A stretch of 64,000 nt of DNA from Microterricola viridarii (GCF_001542775.1 NZ_CP014145.1:3625727-3689726); one strand, 5' to 3'; shown: positions 52,068-61,060, counted from the first letter of the stretch. Notes: a model not told the origin generated them from the letters alone. A program made the numbers and translations.

Positions 52068-53662
52068 TCAGCCGACCGTGACCCCGCGGGCCACCAGAAA
52101 CGGGATCGGGTCGGTGCGCACGCCGTCGATGGCCACCTCGAAGTGCAGGTGGCAGCCGGTGGAGACCCCGGTGCTGCCGGAGAGGGCGATCGCCTCGCCG
52201 GCCGCCACCACCTGGCCGACGCTGACGGCGATGCCGCCGTCGGCGATGTGCGCGTAGGTGGTGGTGATCCCCTGGCCGTGGTCGATCACGACGCGGTTGC
52301 CGAGCCCGGAGAAGGGGCCGGCCGCGATCACCGTTCCGGCGGATGCGGCCACGATCCAGGCGTTGCAGCCGGTGCCGATGTCGATCCCATAGTGGAACGG
52401 GCCGGCGCCCGCCGGGCGGTCCGGCCGTGGGCCGAAGGTGTCGGTGATCGGGCCGGACCCGGGTGCGCTCCACAGCACGTCGCCGAGCCGGCCGTCGTCG
52501 GCGGGCATCGGCGGCAGGGCCTCGATGGCGTTGGAGGCGGCGCTGGCCGCACCGGCGCTGGCGGTGCGCAGCGCGGCGAGAGCGGCGGTTGCCGCGGTGA
52601 CGGCCTGCTCCGCGACGGCGACCGCCGCCCGTGTCTCCTCGAGCGGCAGCTGTTGGGCCGCTGCAAGAGCCAGATCGGCGGTGGTGCGGGCGGCGAGGGC
52701 GCGGTTGTGGTCGCGGTCGGCGCGGGCGGCGAGGGCGTCCAAGTCCTCGCCCTGGCTGTTCAACCGGTCGACGCTGGAGAGGTCGTCGAGCAGCCCGGCC
52801 TCTGAGGTACTGCCGAAGAGCACGTCGAGCGGGCCGACGTCCTGCCGCGGGGATCCGCTCGGCCGCAACGCCTGAACCAAGAGTCGGGTGGATGCTGCGG
52901 ACTCGGCCTCTGCGGCGGTCGCGGCGTCGGCCAACGCTGCGCTGGACGCGACAGCGGCGTCGTACTGTGCCTGCACCGCGTCGTAGAGGGCCTGCGCTTT
53001 GACCAGCCCCGCCTTGCTCGTGGCGAGCAGCGCGGTGGCCCGCGTCAACGCGGCTATGCGCCGCGTCGCGTCAAGCCGTGCGGTGGCCTGCGTGGTGTTC
53101 GCCGCCGTCGTCACGCTCAGGTGAGGCAGTGAGGGGCTGGCGGGACGCGGCGGGGCCACCGGCGGCGGCGTGGTCGGCGAAGTTGTCGGCCGCGGCGTGG
53201 GCGAGACGGTGGGTGTTGGCGACGCGGTGGGCGTCGGCGTCGGTGTTGGTGTCGGTGTTGGCTTCGGCGTCGGAGTGGCGGTGGGGGTCGGCTGGGGGTC
53301 GCAGTGGGGGTCGACGTCGGTGTTGGCGTCGGCGTCGCCGTTGCGCTCGGGGTGGGTGTCGGCGGCTGCGTGACCGCAGGGCTCGGTGTCGGGCTGGGCT
53401 CAGGGGCTGCCACGGTTGTCGGCGCAGGTGTCGCTGCAGGTGCGGGGGCGTCGCTCGACGGCGTCGCGGGCGGGGTCTCCACCGCGCCCGTCGGGGCCGC
53501 GGCTGGCCCGGCCGGATCCTGATCGACAGCACCCGCTGTGGTCGACACACTCACCAGGGCGAGGGCCGCGACGAGGGCGATTGAGGCCGCAAGCGGCCTC
53601 CGGTGCCACCGCGTAGGGCGGCCCGGGTTCAAACCGGGGTCGTTCGAGAAGCGCAGGGACAT
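52068..53662 (-). pseudogene. M23 peptidase with secretion signal, frameshifted in the Pro/Thr linker
   Basis: One gene is split between two frames. The 5' part (53662 to about 53290) encodes a basic start, a signal peptide ending near STTAGA, and a Pro/Thr/Ala-rich linker. At about 53285-53295, within closely spaced C5 tracts, the Pro/Thr pattern moves to another frame and continues ([17 protein letters not shown]). It then reaches a coiled-coil region and a LytM/M23 domain. Metal and active-site residues are intact: HYGIDI, TTYAHI, CHLHFEV. The total length is one base short of a multiple of three. The repaired product would be an exported cell-wall endopeptidase of about 530 residues. Sequencing error, a phase-variable tract or true inactivation are all possible. 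Confidence 0.75.
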
Positions 53663-53711
53663 GACGAGAAACCATCCACATTCGGGTTATGGATAGCCGG
53701 CCAGGAGGTCA

Positions 53712-53740
53712 GCCCCGTCAGTCTGTCATTCCGACGGGGC
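53712..53740 (-). terminator. Hairpin downstream of hutH
   Basis: GCCCCGTC (53712-53719) and GACGGGGC (53733-53740) form an eight-pair stem with a 13-base loop, 69 bases after the hutH stop. No T tract. Confidence 0.45.
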
Positions 53741-53808
53741 GCGCACAATGGCTCTATGCGGATGGGCGATCGCGTGCGGCGGCCGCGAATCCCCGGGCCC
53801 TGACCGGT

Positions 53809-55485
53809 TTAGGCGAGCGGGCCGGACTCCGACCGGGCGGCATCCAGCACCTGCCCGCTCTGCACCAACGCGACGACGGCCTCGATCTCTGGCGAGAGAT
53901 AGCGGTCCTGGCCGGGGCCGCCAGAGGCGGCATTGACGAGGTGCGCCACAGCCCCGGTTGCCGCGCCCGGCTCGAGCGGGGCACGCAGAGCGAGCCCGCG
54001 CGCGGCAGTGAGCACCTCAATGGCGAGCACCCGGCCGAGTCCGTCGATCGAGCGGCGCAGCTTGCGGGCCGCCGCCCAGCCCATCGACACGTGATCCTCC
54101 TGCATGGCCGAGCTCGGGATCGAGTCGACGGATGCCGGTGCGGCCAGTCGCTTCATCTCGCTCACGATGCCCGCCGCGGTGTACTGGGCGATCATCAGGC
54201 CGGAGTCGACGCCGACCTCGTGGGCGAGGAATGGCGGCAGGCCCTGGTTGCGGGAACGGTCGAGGAATCGGTCGGTGCGGCGCTCGCTCATGCTGGCCAC
54301 GTCGGCGGCCGCGATGGCGAGGAAGTCGAGCACATAGGCGACGGGGGCGCCGTGGAAGTTGCCGTTGGACTCCACCCGGCCGTCCAGCGTGAGCACGGGG
54401 TTGTCGACGGCGCTGGCCAGCTCGGCGTACGCGACGTTCGTCGCATGGGCGACGGTGTCGCGGGCGGCGCCGTGCACGATCGGCGCGCAGCGCAGCGAGT
54501 AGGCGTCTTGCACGCGCGTGCACTCCGGCCCCTTGTGGCTGGCAACGATCGGCGAGCCGGCCAGGAGCGCGCGGAAGTTCGCGGCCGAGACCGCCTGCCC
54601 GGCCTGCGGCCGGAGTTTGTGCAGGTCGGCGGCGAAGACGGCATCCGTGCCCATCAGACCCTCGACGCTCATCGAGGCGGCGATGTCGGCAGTCTGCAGC
54701 AGGGCGGTCAGATCGTGGATGGCGAGGGAGAGCATGCCGAGCATGCCGTCGGTGCCGTTGATGAGGGCGAGGCCCTCCTTCTCGCCGAGCTGCAGCGGGG
54801 TGATGCCGGCGGCGGCGAGGGCGGATGCCGCGCTCATCAGTTCGCCGGCTTCGCTGCTTGAGCCGGCCCCGCTGGTTGAGACGGCCCCGCTGGTTGAGCC
54901 GGCCCCGCTGGTTGAGCCGGCCCCGCTGGTTGAGCTTGTCGAAACCCGCACCTCGCCCTCGCCCATGCTCACCAGTGCACAGTGCGCCAACGGCGCGAGG
55001 TCGCCCGAGCAGCCGAGCGAGCCGTATTCGCGCACGATGGGGGTGATGCCGGCGTTCAGGATGGCGGCGTAGGTCTCGGCGGTCGCCCGGCGCACGCCCG
55101 TGCGGCCTGTCATCAGCGTGCTGAGGCGCAGCAGCATGAGGGCGCGCACGACCTCGCGCTCGACCTCGGCGCCGGAACCGGCGGCGTGCGAGCGCACGAG
55201 GCTGACCTGCAGCTGGGCGCGGCGGTCCGCCTCGATGTAGGTGGTCGCGAGGGCGCCGAAGCCGGTCGAGATGCCGTAGTGGGCGGCCGGGTCGGCGGCG
55301 AGGTCGTCGATGATGCTGCGGCTGGCGGCGACGGCATCCAGCGCGGCAGGGTCGAGCAGAATGGCGGCGTCGTGCCGGGCGACGGCGACAACCTCAGCGA
55401 TGCTCAGCGGCCCCTGTCCGACGGTCACACTGGAGATGCTGGGGGCTGCGGTATCTACTGGGATGCTCATCTTTCCAGCAGACAT
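53809..55485 (-). CDS. hutH: Histidine ammonia-lyase with in-frame repeat insertion
   Basis: A 558-residue enzyme forming urocanate from L-histidine, longer than the usual 510. The MIO-prosthetic-group region reads YGSLGCSGDLAPLAH, with Cys-Ser-Gly where the reference enzymes have Ala-Ser-Gly. YGISTGFGALA, LALINGTDGMLGM, QDAYSLRCAPIVHG and SSAMQEDHVSMGW are conserved. After the MIO helix (MGEGEV) comes about 30 residues of repeated Ser, Thr, Gly and Ala, encoded by four 18-base repeat units (54853-54924) and a partial one. The start at 55485 overlaps the DedA stop (TGATG); an ATG at 55470 is the alternative. The insertion falls in a loop and may be tolerated. Confidence 0.93.
   Translation of the reverse strand: MSAGKMSIPVDTAAPSISSVTVGQGPLSIAEVVAVARHDAAILLDPAALDAVAASRSIIDDLAADPAAHYGISTGFGALATTYIEADRRAQLQVSLVRSHAAGSGAEVEREVVRALMLLRLSTLMTGRTGVRRATAETYAAILNAGITPIVREYGSLGCSGDLAPLAHCALVSMGEGEVRVSTSSTSGAGSTSGAGSTSGAVSTSGAGSSSEAGELMSAASALAAAGITPLQLGEKEGLALINGTDGMLGMLSLAIHDLTALLQTADIAASMSVEGLMGTDAVFAADLHKLRPQAGQAVSAANFRALLAGSPIVASHKGPECTRVQDAYSLRCAPIVHGAARDTVAHATNVAYAELASAVDNPVLTLDGRVESNGNFHGAPVAYVLDFLAIAAADVASMSERRTDRFLDRSRNQGLPPFLAHEVGVDSGLMIAQYTAAGIVSEMKRLAAPASVDSIPSSAMQEDHVSMGWAAARKLRRSIDGLGRVLAIEVLTAARGLALRAPLEPGAATGAVAHLVNAASGGPGQDRYLSPEIEAVVALVQSGQVLDAARSESGPLA
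54853..54949. repeat. In-frame 18-base tandem repeat inside hutH
   Basis: Four units of GCTGGTTGAGCCGGCCCC (with variants) plus a partial unit ending in TTGAGCTTGTCGAAACC. This is the same family as the intergenic arrays at 13.4 kb, but here every complete unit is exactly 18 bases, so each adds six codons. Confidence 0.9.
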
Positions 55486-56165
55486 CACGCCGCGGGCTCG
55501 GGCAACGCGGTTCGCGTCACACCCGTCTGGTAACCCAGACGCGCCTGCCGTGCGGCGTCTGCAGCCGCCGCCCGACGGCGCGAGACGAGAGCCGAGATGC
55601 GGTCGATCGCGATGCCGACGACCAGAGCGATGGCCGCCCCGATCACGGCGCCGAGCACGGGCTGGTCCGCGGCCCAGCTCCCGGCGATGACGCCGATCAG
55701 CACGGTGTAGACCGCCCAACAGGCGCCGGCCACCAGGGTGAGCGGCCAGAAGCGGCGGTACGAGAATCGGGTCGCGCCGGCCGTCATGTTCACCGCGATG
55801 CGCCCGACCGGAATGTAGCGGGCCACGAGGAGCATGCTCGCGGCCCGGCGGGCGAGGCCGCGTTCGGCCGCCGCGAAGGCCGCAACGACCCGGGGCCTGC
55901 GAGACCAGGCCGTGCGCTGCGTGCCGATGCTTCGGCCCATGTAATAGGCGATGTTGTCACCGACGGCCGCGCCCAGCGCCGCGAGGGCAACGATCACAAT
56001 CGGGTTCGGGGCGCCGGTGCTGACACCGATCGCGGCCGCGACCGTCACGACGATCTCGCTCGGCACCGGCGGGAAGAAGCCGTCGACCACCACGGCCACG
56101 AAGATGACGAGGTAGACCCAGGGTGAGCTCACCGCTGAGATGAGGAAGTCTGTGAGGGGTTCCAT
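55485..56165 (-). CDS. DedA-family membrane protein
   Basis: A 226-residue membrane protein of the DedA (SNARE-associated, VTT) family. The conserved segments are GFFPPVPSEIVVTVAAAIG, GAAVGDNIAYYMGRSIG, VARYIPVGRIAVNMTAGATRFSYRRFW and a final helix pair. Members flip or transport lipids such as undecaprenyl phosphate; the specific role here is unknown. The C-terminal tail is Ala/Arg-rich and cytoplasmic. Its stop overlaps the hutH start, so the two genes are cotranscribed even though their functions seem unrelated. Confidence 0.9.
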   Translation of the reverse strand: MEPLTDFLISAVSSPWVYLVIFVAVVVDGFFPPVPSEIVVTVAAAIGVSTGAPNPIVIVALAALGAAVGDNIAYYMGRSIGTQRTAWSRRPRVVAAFAAAERGLARRAASMLLVARYIPVGRIAVNMTAGATRFSYRRFWPLTLVAGACWAVYTVLIGVIAGSWAADQPVLGAVIGAAIALVVGIAIDRISALVSRRRAAAADAARQARLGYQTGVTRTALPEPAA

Positions 56166-56225
56166 ATGCGCGATCCGATTCGTTTCGTCTGTAGTGTTCG
56201 TGCGTTCCTGAAGTCTGTTTTCAGG

Positions 56226-57623
56226 TTAGGAAACGGGGAGCGCGCTGTCGTCGGCCGGGAGGCCCTGCTGCGTCATCCAGGCGGATGACTCTGTGCGCTT
56301 CCGCCGTATGACACCGGCAGCACGGGCGACTCGGGCCGTTCCGATCAGCGCCCAGCCGAGCAGCAGCAGGCCGATGGATGCCGGCAGCACGCCGAATCCG
56401 GCCACGAGCACGGTCGCGACGCCGCCGGCGCCGAGCACCGTGTCGACGGCGACCGATGCACTAGGGGCGGCGCCCTGCGGCGTGCGCTTGCCTCGTTCGA
56501 ACCGTGCAAGCACGGCGACGACGGGGGTGACCGCGACGGCGACGAGGAACAGCCAGGCGGGCCGCGTCGCCCACCAGGCCGCGCTCAGCGGGTCCGGCAG
56601 CGGCAGGCCTGCCACGGCGTTCAGCGCCAGGAGCACGGCGGCGAGCGCGATCAGCACGGGCATGTGCCAGATGTAGACGGTCATGCTGCGTTGGCCGAGC
56701 GCCTGAACCACCCGGTGCACCACTGGACGCTCGGCGGCGTGCGCGATGCGGCCGCGCAGCAGCGAGAACACCATGAGCTGGGCGACGCCGAGCAGCACGA
56801 GAGCGACCGTCGGCGGGTTGAGGTTGACGTACATGTCGGGGGAGTAGGGCCCGGCGGAGCAGAGCACGACCAGCGTCGCGAGCGAGGCGGGGATCAGGGC
56901 GATGCGGGTGCGCCGGGGCAGCGCCTCGACCGCGCCGTCTGCGAGCCAGAATCCGAGCTGCTGCACCAGCAGCCAGACGAAGAGGAGGTTGAGGAATCCG
57001 ACGGCGTCGCTGCCGGTGGCGAAACGGACGGCATCGACGGCGATGACTGCCGTAGCGAGCACCGCCGGCGTCGTGCGGCGGGCCCGCTCGTGGGCGGCGA
57101 CCATCAGAGGTACGAGGGCCGAGCAGAGAATGTAGACGGCGAGGAACCACAGCGGCTGTCCGATGCGAAAGCTTGCCGTGGCCACGAGTTCGGCCGGAAC
57201 GCCGACGGCGAGCATGCCGAGCAGCACGGCCCCGACCACAGCGACGAGCACGATGGCCGGCCTCACCAGGCGGTCGATGCGCCCGCGCACATAGGCGGGT
57301 GCCGAGACACCGGTGGCGCGCAGCCTGCGCCACTGGGTCACACTCGCGAAGCCGCCGATGACGAAGAACAGCGGCATGACCTGCAGCACCCAGCTCACCG
57401 GGGCGAACCAGGCCTGCTCCTCGAGCGCGTTCTGCAACACGGGGCCGGCGGCGCCGACGCTGACGCCGACCATCGTGGAGTGCAGCGCGACCACGACCAG
57501 CAGAAGCAGGGTGCGCACGGCGTCGATGCTGCGATCACGAGGTGCGGCGGCGGGTGTCGCCGCAGCCGGCGCTCGCCGGGGAGCGGGGTGAACGGTGCGT
57601 GCACGCGCGGGTGCGAGAGTCAC
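56226..57623 (-). CDS. Acyltransferase-3 family membrane protein
   Basis: A 465-residue polytopic protein of acyltransferase family 3, which O-acylates sugars or lipids at the membrane. After a basic tail comes RSIDAVRTLLLLVVVALHSTM, whose His in helix 1 corresponds to the catalytic His of the family. VMPLFFVIGGFAS, RGRIDRLVRPAIVL and the late SMTVYIWHMPVLI segment are typical. At least ten helices are visible. The start is GTG with AAGGAGAAGACC upstream. A CTACTCGGGTAG box in its leader resembles the boxes upstream of the sensor kinase gene. Confidence 0.87.
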   Translation of the reverse strand: MTLAPARARTVHPAPRRAPAAATPAAAPRDRSIDAVRTLLLLVVVALHSTMVGVSVGAAGPVLQNALEEQAWFAPVSWVLQVMPLFFVIGGFASVTQWRRLRATGVSAPAYVRGRIDRLVRPAIVLVAVVGAVLLGMLAVGVPAELVATASFRIGQPLWFLAVYILCSALVPLMVAAHERARRTTPAVLATAVIAVDAVRFATGSDAVGFLNLLFVWLLVQQLGFWLADGAVEALPRRTRIALIPASLATLVVLCSAGPYSPDMYVNLNPPTVALVLLGVAQLMVFSLLRGRIAHAAERPVVHRVVQALGQRSMTVYIWHMPVLIALAAVLLALNAVAGLPLPDPLSAAWWATRPAWLFLVAVAVTPVVAVLARFERGKRTPQGAAPSASVAVDTVLGAGGVATVLVAGFGVLPASIGLLLLGWALIGTARVARAAGVIRRKRTESSAWMTQQGLPADDSALPVS

Positions 57624-57720
57624 GGTCTTCTCCTTGCCGCAGGCGGTGGATCCGCCGGCGGGCTCAGGTTAAGAAGACGGTGTGCGGCGGGGCATCACCC
57701 GGCGGAGCCGTTCATCACCC

Positions 57721-57732
57721 CTACTCGGGTAG
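57721..57732. promoter_or_regulatory. Response-regulator box upstream of the acyltransferase gene
   Basis: CTACTCGGGTAG lies inside a longer near-palindrome (57716-57738). It shares with the kinase promoter the order GTAGGGG, TGA, GCTCC, GTGATGCC reading toward the gene. Confidence 0.55.
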
Positions 57733-57743
57733 GGGGTGCAGGC

Positions 57744-58457
57744 TCAGCGGCGCGCGCCGGGTGACTCCTGGCCGCCGCCCGGCTGCACGAGCGCCACGTC
57801 ATAGGCGAACACCACGGCCTGCACGCGATCGCGCAGGCCCAGCTTGCCGAGAACCTTGCTGACGTGGGTCTTGACGGTCTGCTCGGCGATGAAGAGCGCC
57901 GCAGCGATCTCGTTGTTGGAGAGACCTCGGCCCACGAGCGTGAGCACCTCGATCTCGCGCTCGGTCAGGTCTGAGAGGCGCGCGGTGTCTGTGCGGGGAG
58001 GCGGGCCGGAGCGCGCGAAATCCTCGATGAGGCGTTTTGTCACCCCGGGCGCGAGCAGCGCGTCGCCGCCGGCGACGATGCGCACGGCGGCGATGAGGTC
58101 TTCCGGCAGGGCGTCCTTGAGGAGGAAACCGCTGGCGCCGGCGCGCAGCGCCTCGTACACGTAGTCGTCGATGTCGAACGTTGTCAGCATCAAGACGTGA
58201 GGAACGTAGTCGCTGCTGCGCGGCGGGGTCTGCAGCGCGCGGGTGGCCTCGAGCCCGTTCATCAGCGGCATCCGCACGTCCATCACGACGACGTCGGGGC
58301 GCAGCGCGTGCGCGAGCTCGACGGCCTCCTGCCCGTTCGTGGCCTGGCCGAGCACGGTGATGCCCGGCTGGGCGGCGAGCACGGCGGCGAAGCCGGCCCG
58401 CACCATGGCCTGGTCGTCGGCGATGAGCACGGAGATCGTGTCGGCGGGATTCGTCAC
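57744..58457 (-). CDS. NarL/LuxR-family response regulator
   Basis: A 237-residue two-component regulator. The receiver domain occupies residues 8-130: ADDQAMVRAGF, the phosphorylated Asp60 in VVVMDVRMPLMNG, and FLLKDALPED. The LuxR-type DNA-binding domain follows (about 160-220): LTEREIEVLTLVGRGLSNNEIA and VKTHVSKVLGKLGLRDRVQAVV. It lies 39 bases downstream of the kinase gene and forms its cognate partner. The CTACCGCGGTAG palindromes in the kinase promoter are the probable target. Confidence 0.95.
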   Translation of the reverse strand: MTNPADTISVLIADDQAMVRAGFAAVLAAQPGITVLGQATNGQEAVELAHALRPDVVVMDVRMPLMNGLEATRALQTPPRSSDYVPHVLMLTTFDIDDYVYEALRAGASGFLLKDALPEDLIAAVRIVAGGDALLAPGVTKRLIEDFARSGPPPRTDTARLSDLTEREIEVLTLVGRGLSNNEIAAALFIAEQTVKTHVSKVLGKLGLRDRVQAVVFAYDVALVQPGGGQESPGARR

Positions 58458-58496
58458 GGCTGGCTGGGTTCCTTGCTGTTGTCTGTCACGAGAAGG

Positions 58497-59786
58497 CTAC
58501 GCGGCCGAACCCGCGGGGGAGGGAGCGGATGCCGCGAGCGGCAGCGTGGCCAGCACGCGGAATCCGCCCTCGGGGGTGGGCGCCGCGTGCATGGTGCCGC
58601 CAAGCATGGAGCAGCGCTCGCGCATGCCGACGAGGCCGTGGCCGCCTCCCGCCGCCGGTGCCGACGGGGTTCCGCCCGGAGGCGCATCGTTCTCGACGCA
58701 CAACACGATGGCATTGTTGACGAGCTCCGCCAGCACGCGAGCGTGCGAGTCGGGGGCATGGCGCACCACGTTGCTCAGCGACTCCTGGGCGATCCGATAG
58801 GCCGCGGTGCTGGCGATGCCCTCGCCGGGTAGCTCCGGCGCAATGTCGACGGTCACGGTGACCCCGGCCCGCTCGACCGCGGGAACGAGGTCGACGATCT
58901 GCGGCAGTCCCGGCTGCGGCATCGCCTCGCCGGCCGCGTCCTCGCTGCGCAGCACGCCGAGCAGGCGGCGCATCTCGTGCATCGCCGAGCGCGCGGAGGC
59001 CGCGATCTCGGCGAACTCACCGCGGGTGGCGTCGTCGAGCTGCGGCAGCCGGTAGGGCGCGCTCGAGGCCTGCACTTGGATGACGGACATGCTGTGCGCG
59101 ACGACGTCGTGCAGTTCGCGGGCGATACGGGTGCGCTCCTCGACGAGCACACGGCGCTGCTGCTCTGCCGCACTCTGCTGGCGCTCGGCGACGAGCTCGC
59201 CGCGCATGTCCTCGCGCTGGGCGAGGAGGTAGGCGAGCAGGAGCGCGACGGCCGAGACCGCGGTGGAGGTGACGAGGTTGGCGACGATGCCGTCAACGGT
59301 CGCGATCTTGGCCGCGCCGAATCCGGCGTAGAGCAAGACCTGGAGCGAGGCGACGGCCGCGAGCGCCCATGCCGCGATACCGACGACGATCGGCTGGCGC
59401 AGCCCCAGCAGAATCAGCAGTGCGCACAGGCCGAGCAGGCCGGGAACGGCGAGTGGCCACGGTGCGCCGGGCGCCGCGGTTCCGAAGGCGATGAAGGCGC
59501 TGGTGCCGGCAATCCAGCTGGCGGTCGCCCAGCGTGGGGCGATGATCGACAGCGGCAGGCTGCCGCACTGCAGGATCCCGACGCCGAAGGCCGCGAGTAC
59601 GGGCAGCCGATAGATCGTCGCCGAGAGCGGGACGCTCACACAGAACAGCACGATGGCAACTCCGGATGCCGCGGCCCACCACGCGAACTGCTCCTGTTGC
59701 GCCGTGAGTGGTCGTCGAGGCGCCCGCGGTGCGGATGGTGCCGTCGCCTGTGCCGGAGCGTGTGAACGTCGTACTCGGAGCTTCAT
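58497..59786 (-). CDS. Sensor histidine kinase (HisKA_3 type)
   Basis: A 429-residue membrane kinase. Five or six helices fill the first 200 residues, with little extracytoplasmic sequence, so the signal is probably sensed in the membrane. A coiled-coil linker leads to the phosphoacceptor EERTRIARELHDVVAHSMSVIQ. The HATPase_c domain shows AYRIAQESLSNVVRHA (N box) and GGGHGLVGMRERCSMLGG (G boxes). It is cotranscribed with the response regulator. Envelope stress or drug sensing is a frequent role for this kinase type; here it is a guess. Confidence 0.93.
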   Translation of the reverse strand: MKLRVRRSHAPAQATAPSAPRAPRRPLTAQQEQFAWWAAASGVAIVLFCVSVPLSATIYRLPVLAAFGVGILQCGSLPLSIIAPRWATASWIAGTSAFIAFGTAAPGAPWPLAVPGLLGLCALLILLGLRQPIVVGIAAWALAAVASLQVLLYAGFGAAKIATVDGIVANLVTSTAVSAVALLLAYLLAQREDMRGELVAERQQSAAEQQRRVLVEERTRIARELHDVVAHSMSVIQVQASSAPYRLPQLDDATRGEFAEIAASARSAMHEMRRLLGVLRSEDAAGEAMPQPGLPQIVDLVPAVERAGVTVTVDIAPELPGEGIASTAAYRIAQESLSNVVRHAPDSHARVLAELVNNAIVLCVENDAPPGGTPSAPAAGGGHGLVGMRERCSMLGGTMHAAPTPEGGFRVLATLPLAASAPSPAGSAA

Positions 59787-59848
59787 GGTGTTGCCACTCT
59801 GGCACGGCGGCGACGCGGCGGCATCACACCGTGGAGCGGTTTCACCCC

Positions 59849-59877
59849 CTACCGCGGTAGTGGGCCTACCGCGGTAG
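59849..59877. promoter_or_regulatory. Two CTACCGCGGTAG palindromes in the kinase promoter
   Basis: Perfect 12-base palindromes at 59849-59860 and 59866-59877, 17 bases apart start to start, about 60 bases upstream of the kinase start. NarL-type regulators bind such repeats; autoregulation is inferred. Confidence 0.7.
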
Positions 59878-59911
59878 TGGGCGTGAGCGGCCGGGTCGCG
59901 AGCCGGAGCCG

Positions 59912-60484
59912 CTAGCGGGCGGGAGCCAGCCAGCGGCGCAGCGCCCGGGTGATCGCCGGCAGCAAGAAGTAGGTCATGATCGGCGTGAGGCAGAGGGTGG
60001 TGATGAGCACGCGCGGCAGTATCGCCAGCGCGTCCCAGCCGGGCACGAGCCAGGTGACCAGGTAGGTGAACACCAGGTTCAGCGGGAAGAAGCCGAGCCA
60101 GATCGTGGTGGCCTGCTTCCAGCGCGGCGGTGCCTCTGACACGGCTCCGGCGAACTCGACCATGACCTCGGTCGGCTCGTCGAACCAGCCCTCGATCCCA
60201 GTGCGGCGTTCGGTCTTCTGCTCGCTGACGAACCCGCTCCCGCTTTCGAGCCACCAGGAGCGCTCCGGCGACTGCTCCCACTCAAGCAGCGCGGCGGCAT
60301 CCGAGAACCGGTACAACATGTGCCACGTCGTGGAGTCGGCTCCGGCTCGAACCCAGCCGGAGCCGAGGAAGCCGGGGTAGTGAGTGGCGAGGTTGATGCC
60401 GGTCTGCATCCACGCCGTTGCCTCTGCGATGCGCGCCGGGTCGACGGTGCGCTCGATCGAGACGGTGATGGGAGTTGTGCTCAT
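59912..60484 (-). CDS. Antibiotic-biosynthesis-monooxygenase-like domain fused to two membrane helices
   Basis: A 190-residue protein. The N-terminal 95 residues have the ABM dimeric ferredoxin-like fold pattern: TVSIERTVDPARIAEATAWMQ, PGFLGSGWVR and WHMLYRFSDAAALLEWEQS. The C-terminal half has two hydrophobic helices (TIWLGFFPLNLVFTYLVTWLV and a second one) and a basic tail. This soluble-membrane fusion is known as a hypothetical family in many bacteria; the substrate is unknown. It lies between the two-component genes and a MarR gene and is preceded by no obvious operator. Confidence 0.8.
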   Translation of the reverse strand: MSTTPITVSIERTVDPARIAEATAWMQTGINLATHYPGFLGSGWVRAGADSTTWHMLYRFSDAAALLEWEQSPERSWWLESGSGFVSEQKTERRTGIEGWFDEPTEVMVEFAGAVSEAPPRWKQATTIWLGFFPLNLVFTYLVTWLVPGWDALAILPRVLITTLCLTPIMTYFLLPAITRALRRWLAPAR

Positions 60485-60538
60485 GCTCCTAGCTCAACAC
60501 ATGAACATTTCGACCTCATGTCAGCGGGGCGCGCGACC

Positions 60539-61000
60539 TCAGGCAGCGGCGACCTCTGCCGGGTAGAGCGCGTCGAGCGCGTCGACCAACGGGGCCAGCT
60601 CCGGAACCTGCTTGGCCTGCTCGATCGCCTCGTGCAGCGTCGCCTCGTGAGTGGGGCGGGCGCGGTTGAGCAGGGCTTCGCCGGCCGCCGTGAGCTCGGT
60701 GTAGATGCCGCGGCGGTCGTCGGCGCAGAGGATGCGGGTGAGGAGCCCGCGGTCTTCGAGGCGGGTGACGAGCCGGGTGGTGGCGCTGCTGGAGAGCGCG
60801 GTCGCCCGGGCAAGCTGCTGCATGCGCATGTGCCAGCCGTCCTGCCGGCTCAGGGCGTCGAGCACGGTGAACTCGACGACCGAGAGTTCGTGCTCAGCCT
60901 GCAGGGCCTTCTCAAGCGCGGATTCGATGATTCCGTGCACGGCGGCGAGCGCGCGCCAGCCCTGCGCTCGGATCTCGACAGCGTCGTCGGCGATTCCCAT
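60539..61000 (-). CDS. MarR-family regulator of the divergent MFS exporter
   Basis: A 153-residue winged-helix regulator: LSVVEFTVLDALSRQDGWHMRMQQLA, recognition helix ALSSSATTRLVTRLEDRGLL, and wing CADDRRGIYTELTAAGEALL. It has no OhrR-type N-terminal cysteine. GAGGAG lies six bases before the ATG. It is divergent from an MFS exporter followed by an aldo-keto reductase. Three copies of a 13-base half-site in the shared control region are its likely binding array. Drug- or aldehyde-responsive derepression is probable. Confidence 0.9.
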   Translation of the reverse strand: MGIADDAVEIRAQGWRALAAVHGIIESALEKALQAEHELSVVEFTVLDALSRQDGWHMRMQQLARATALSSSATTRLVTRLEDRGLLTRILCADDRRGIYTELTAAGEALLNRARPTHEATLHEAIEQAKQVPELAPLVDALDALYPAEVAAA

Positions 61001-61060
61001 CGAATGCTCCTCTCGTGGCGCGACTTGCGCGTCTGAGGACACTATACCAGCTTGCGCGGA

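Noticed and set aside
53170..53522. Gly/Val-rich frames on the plus strand opposite the M23 linker
   Set aside because: They are antisense translations of the Pro/Thr codons.
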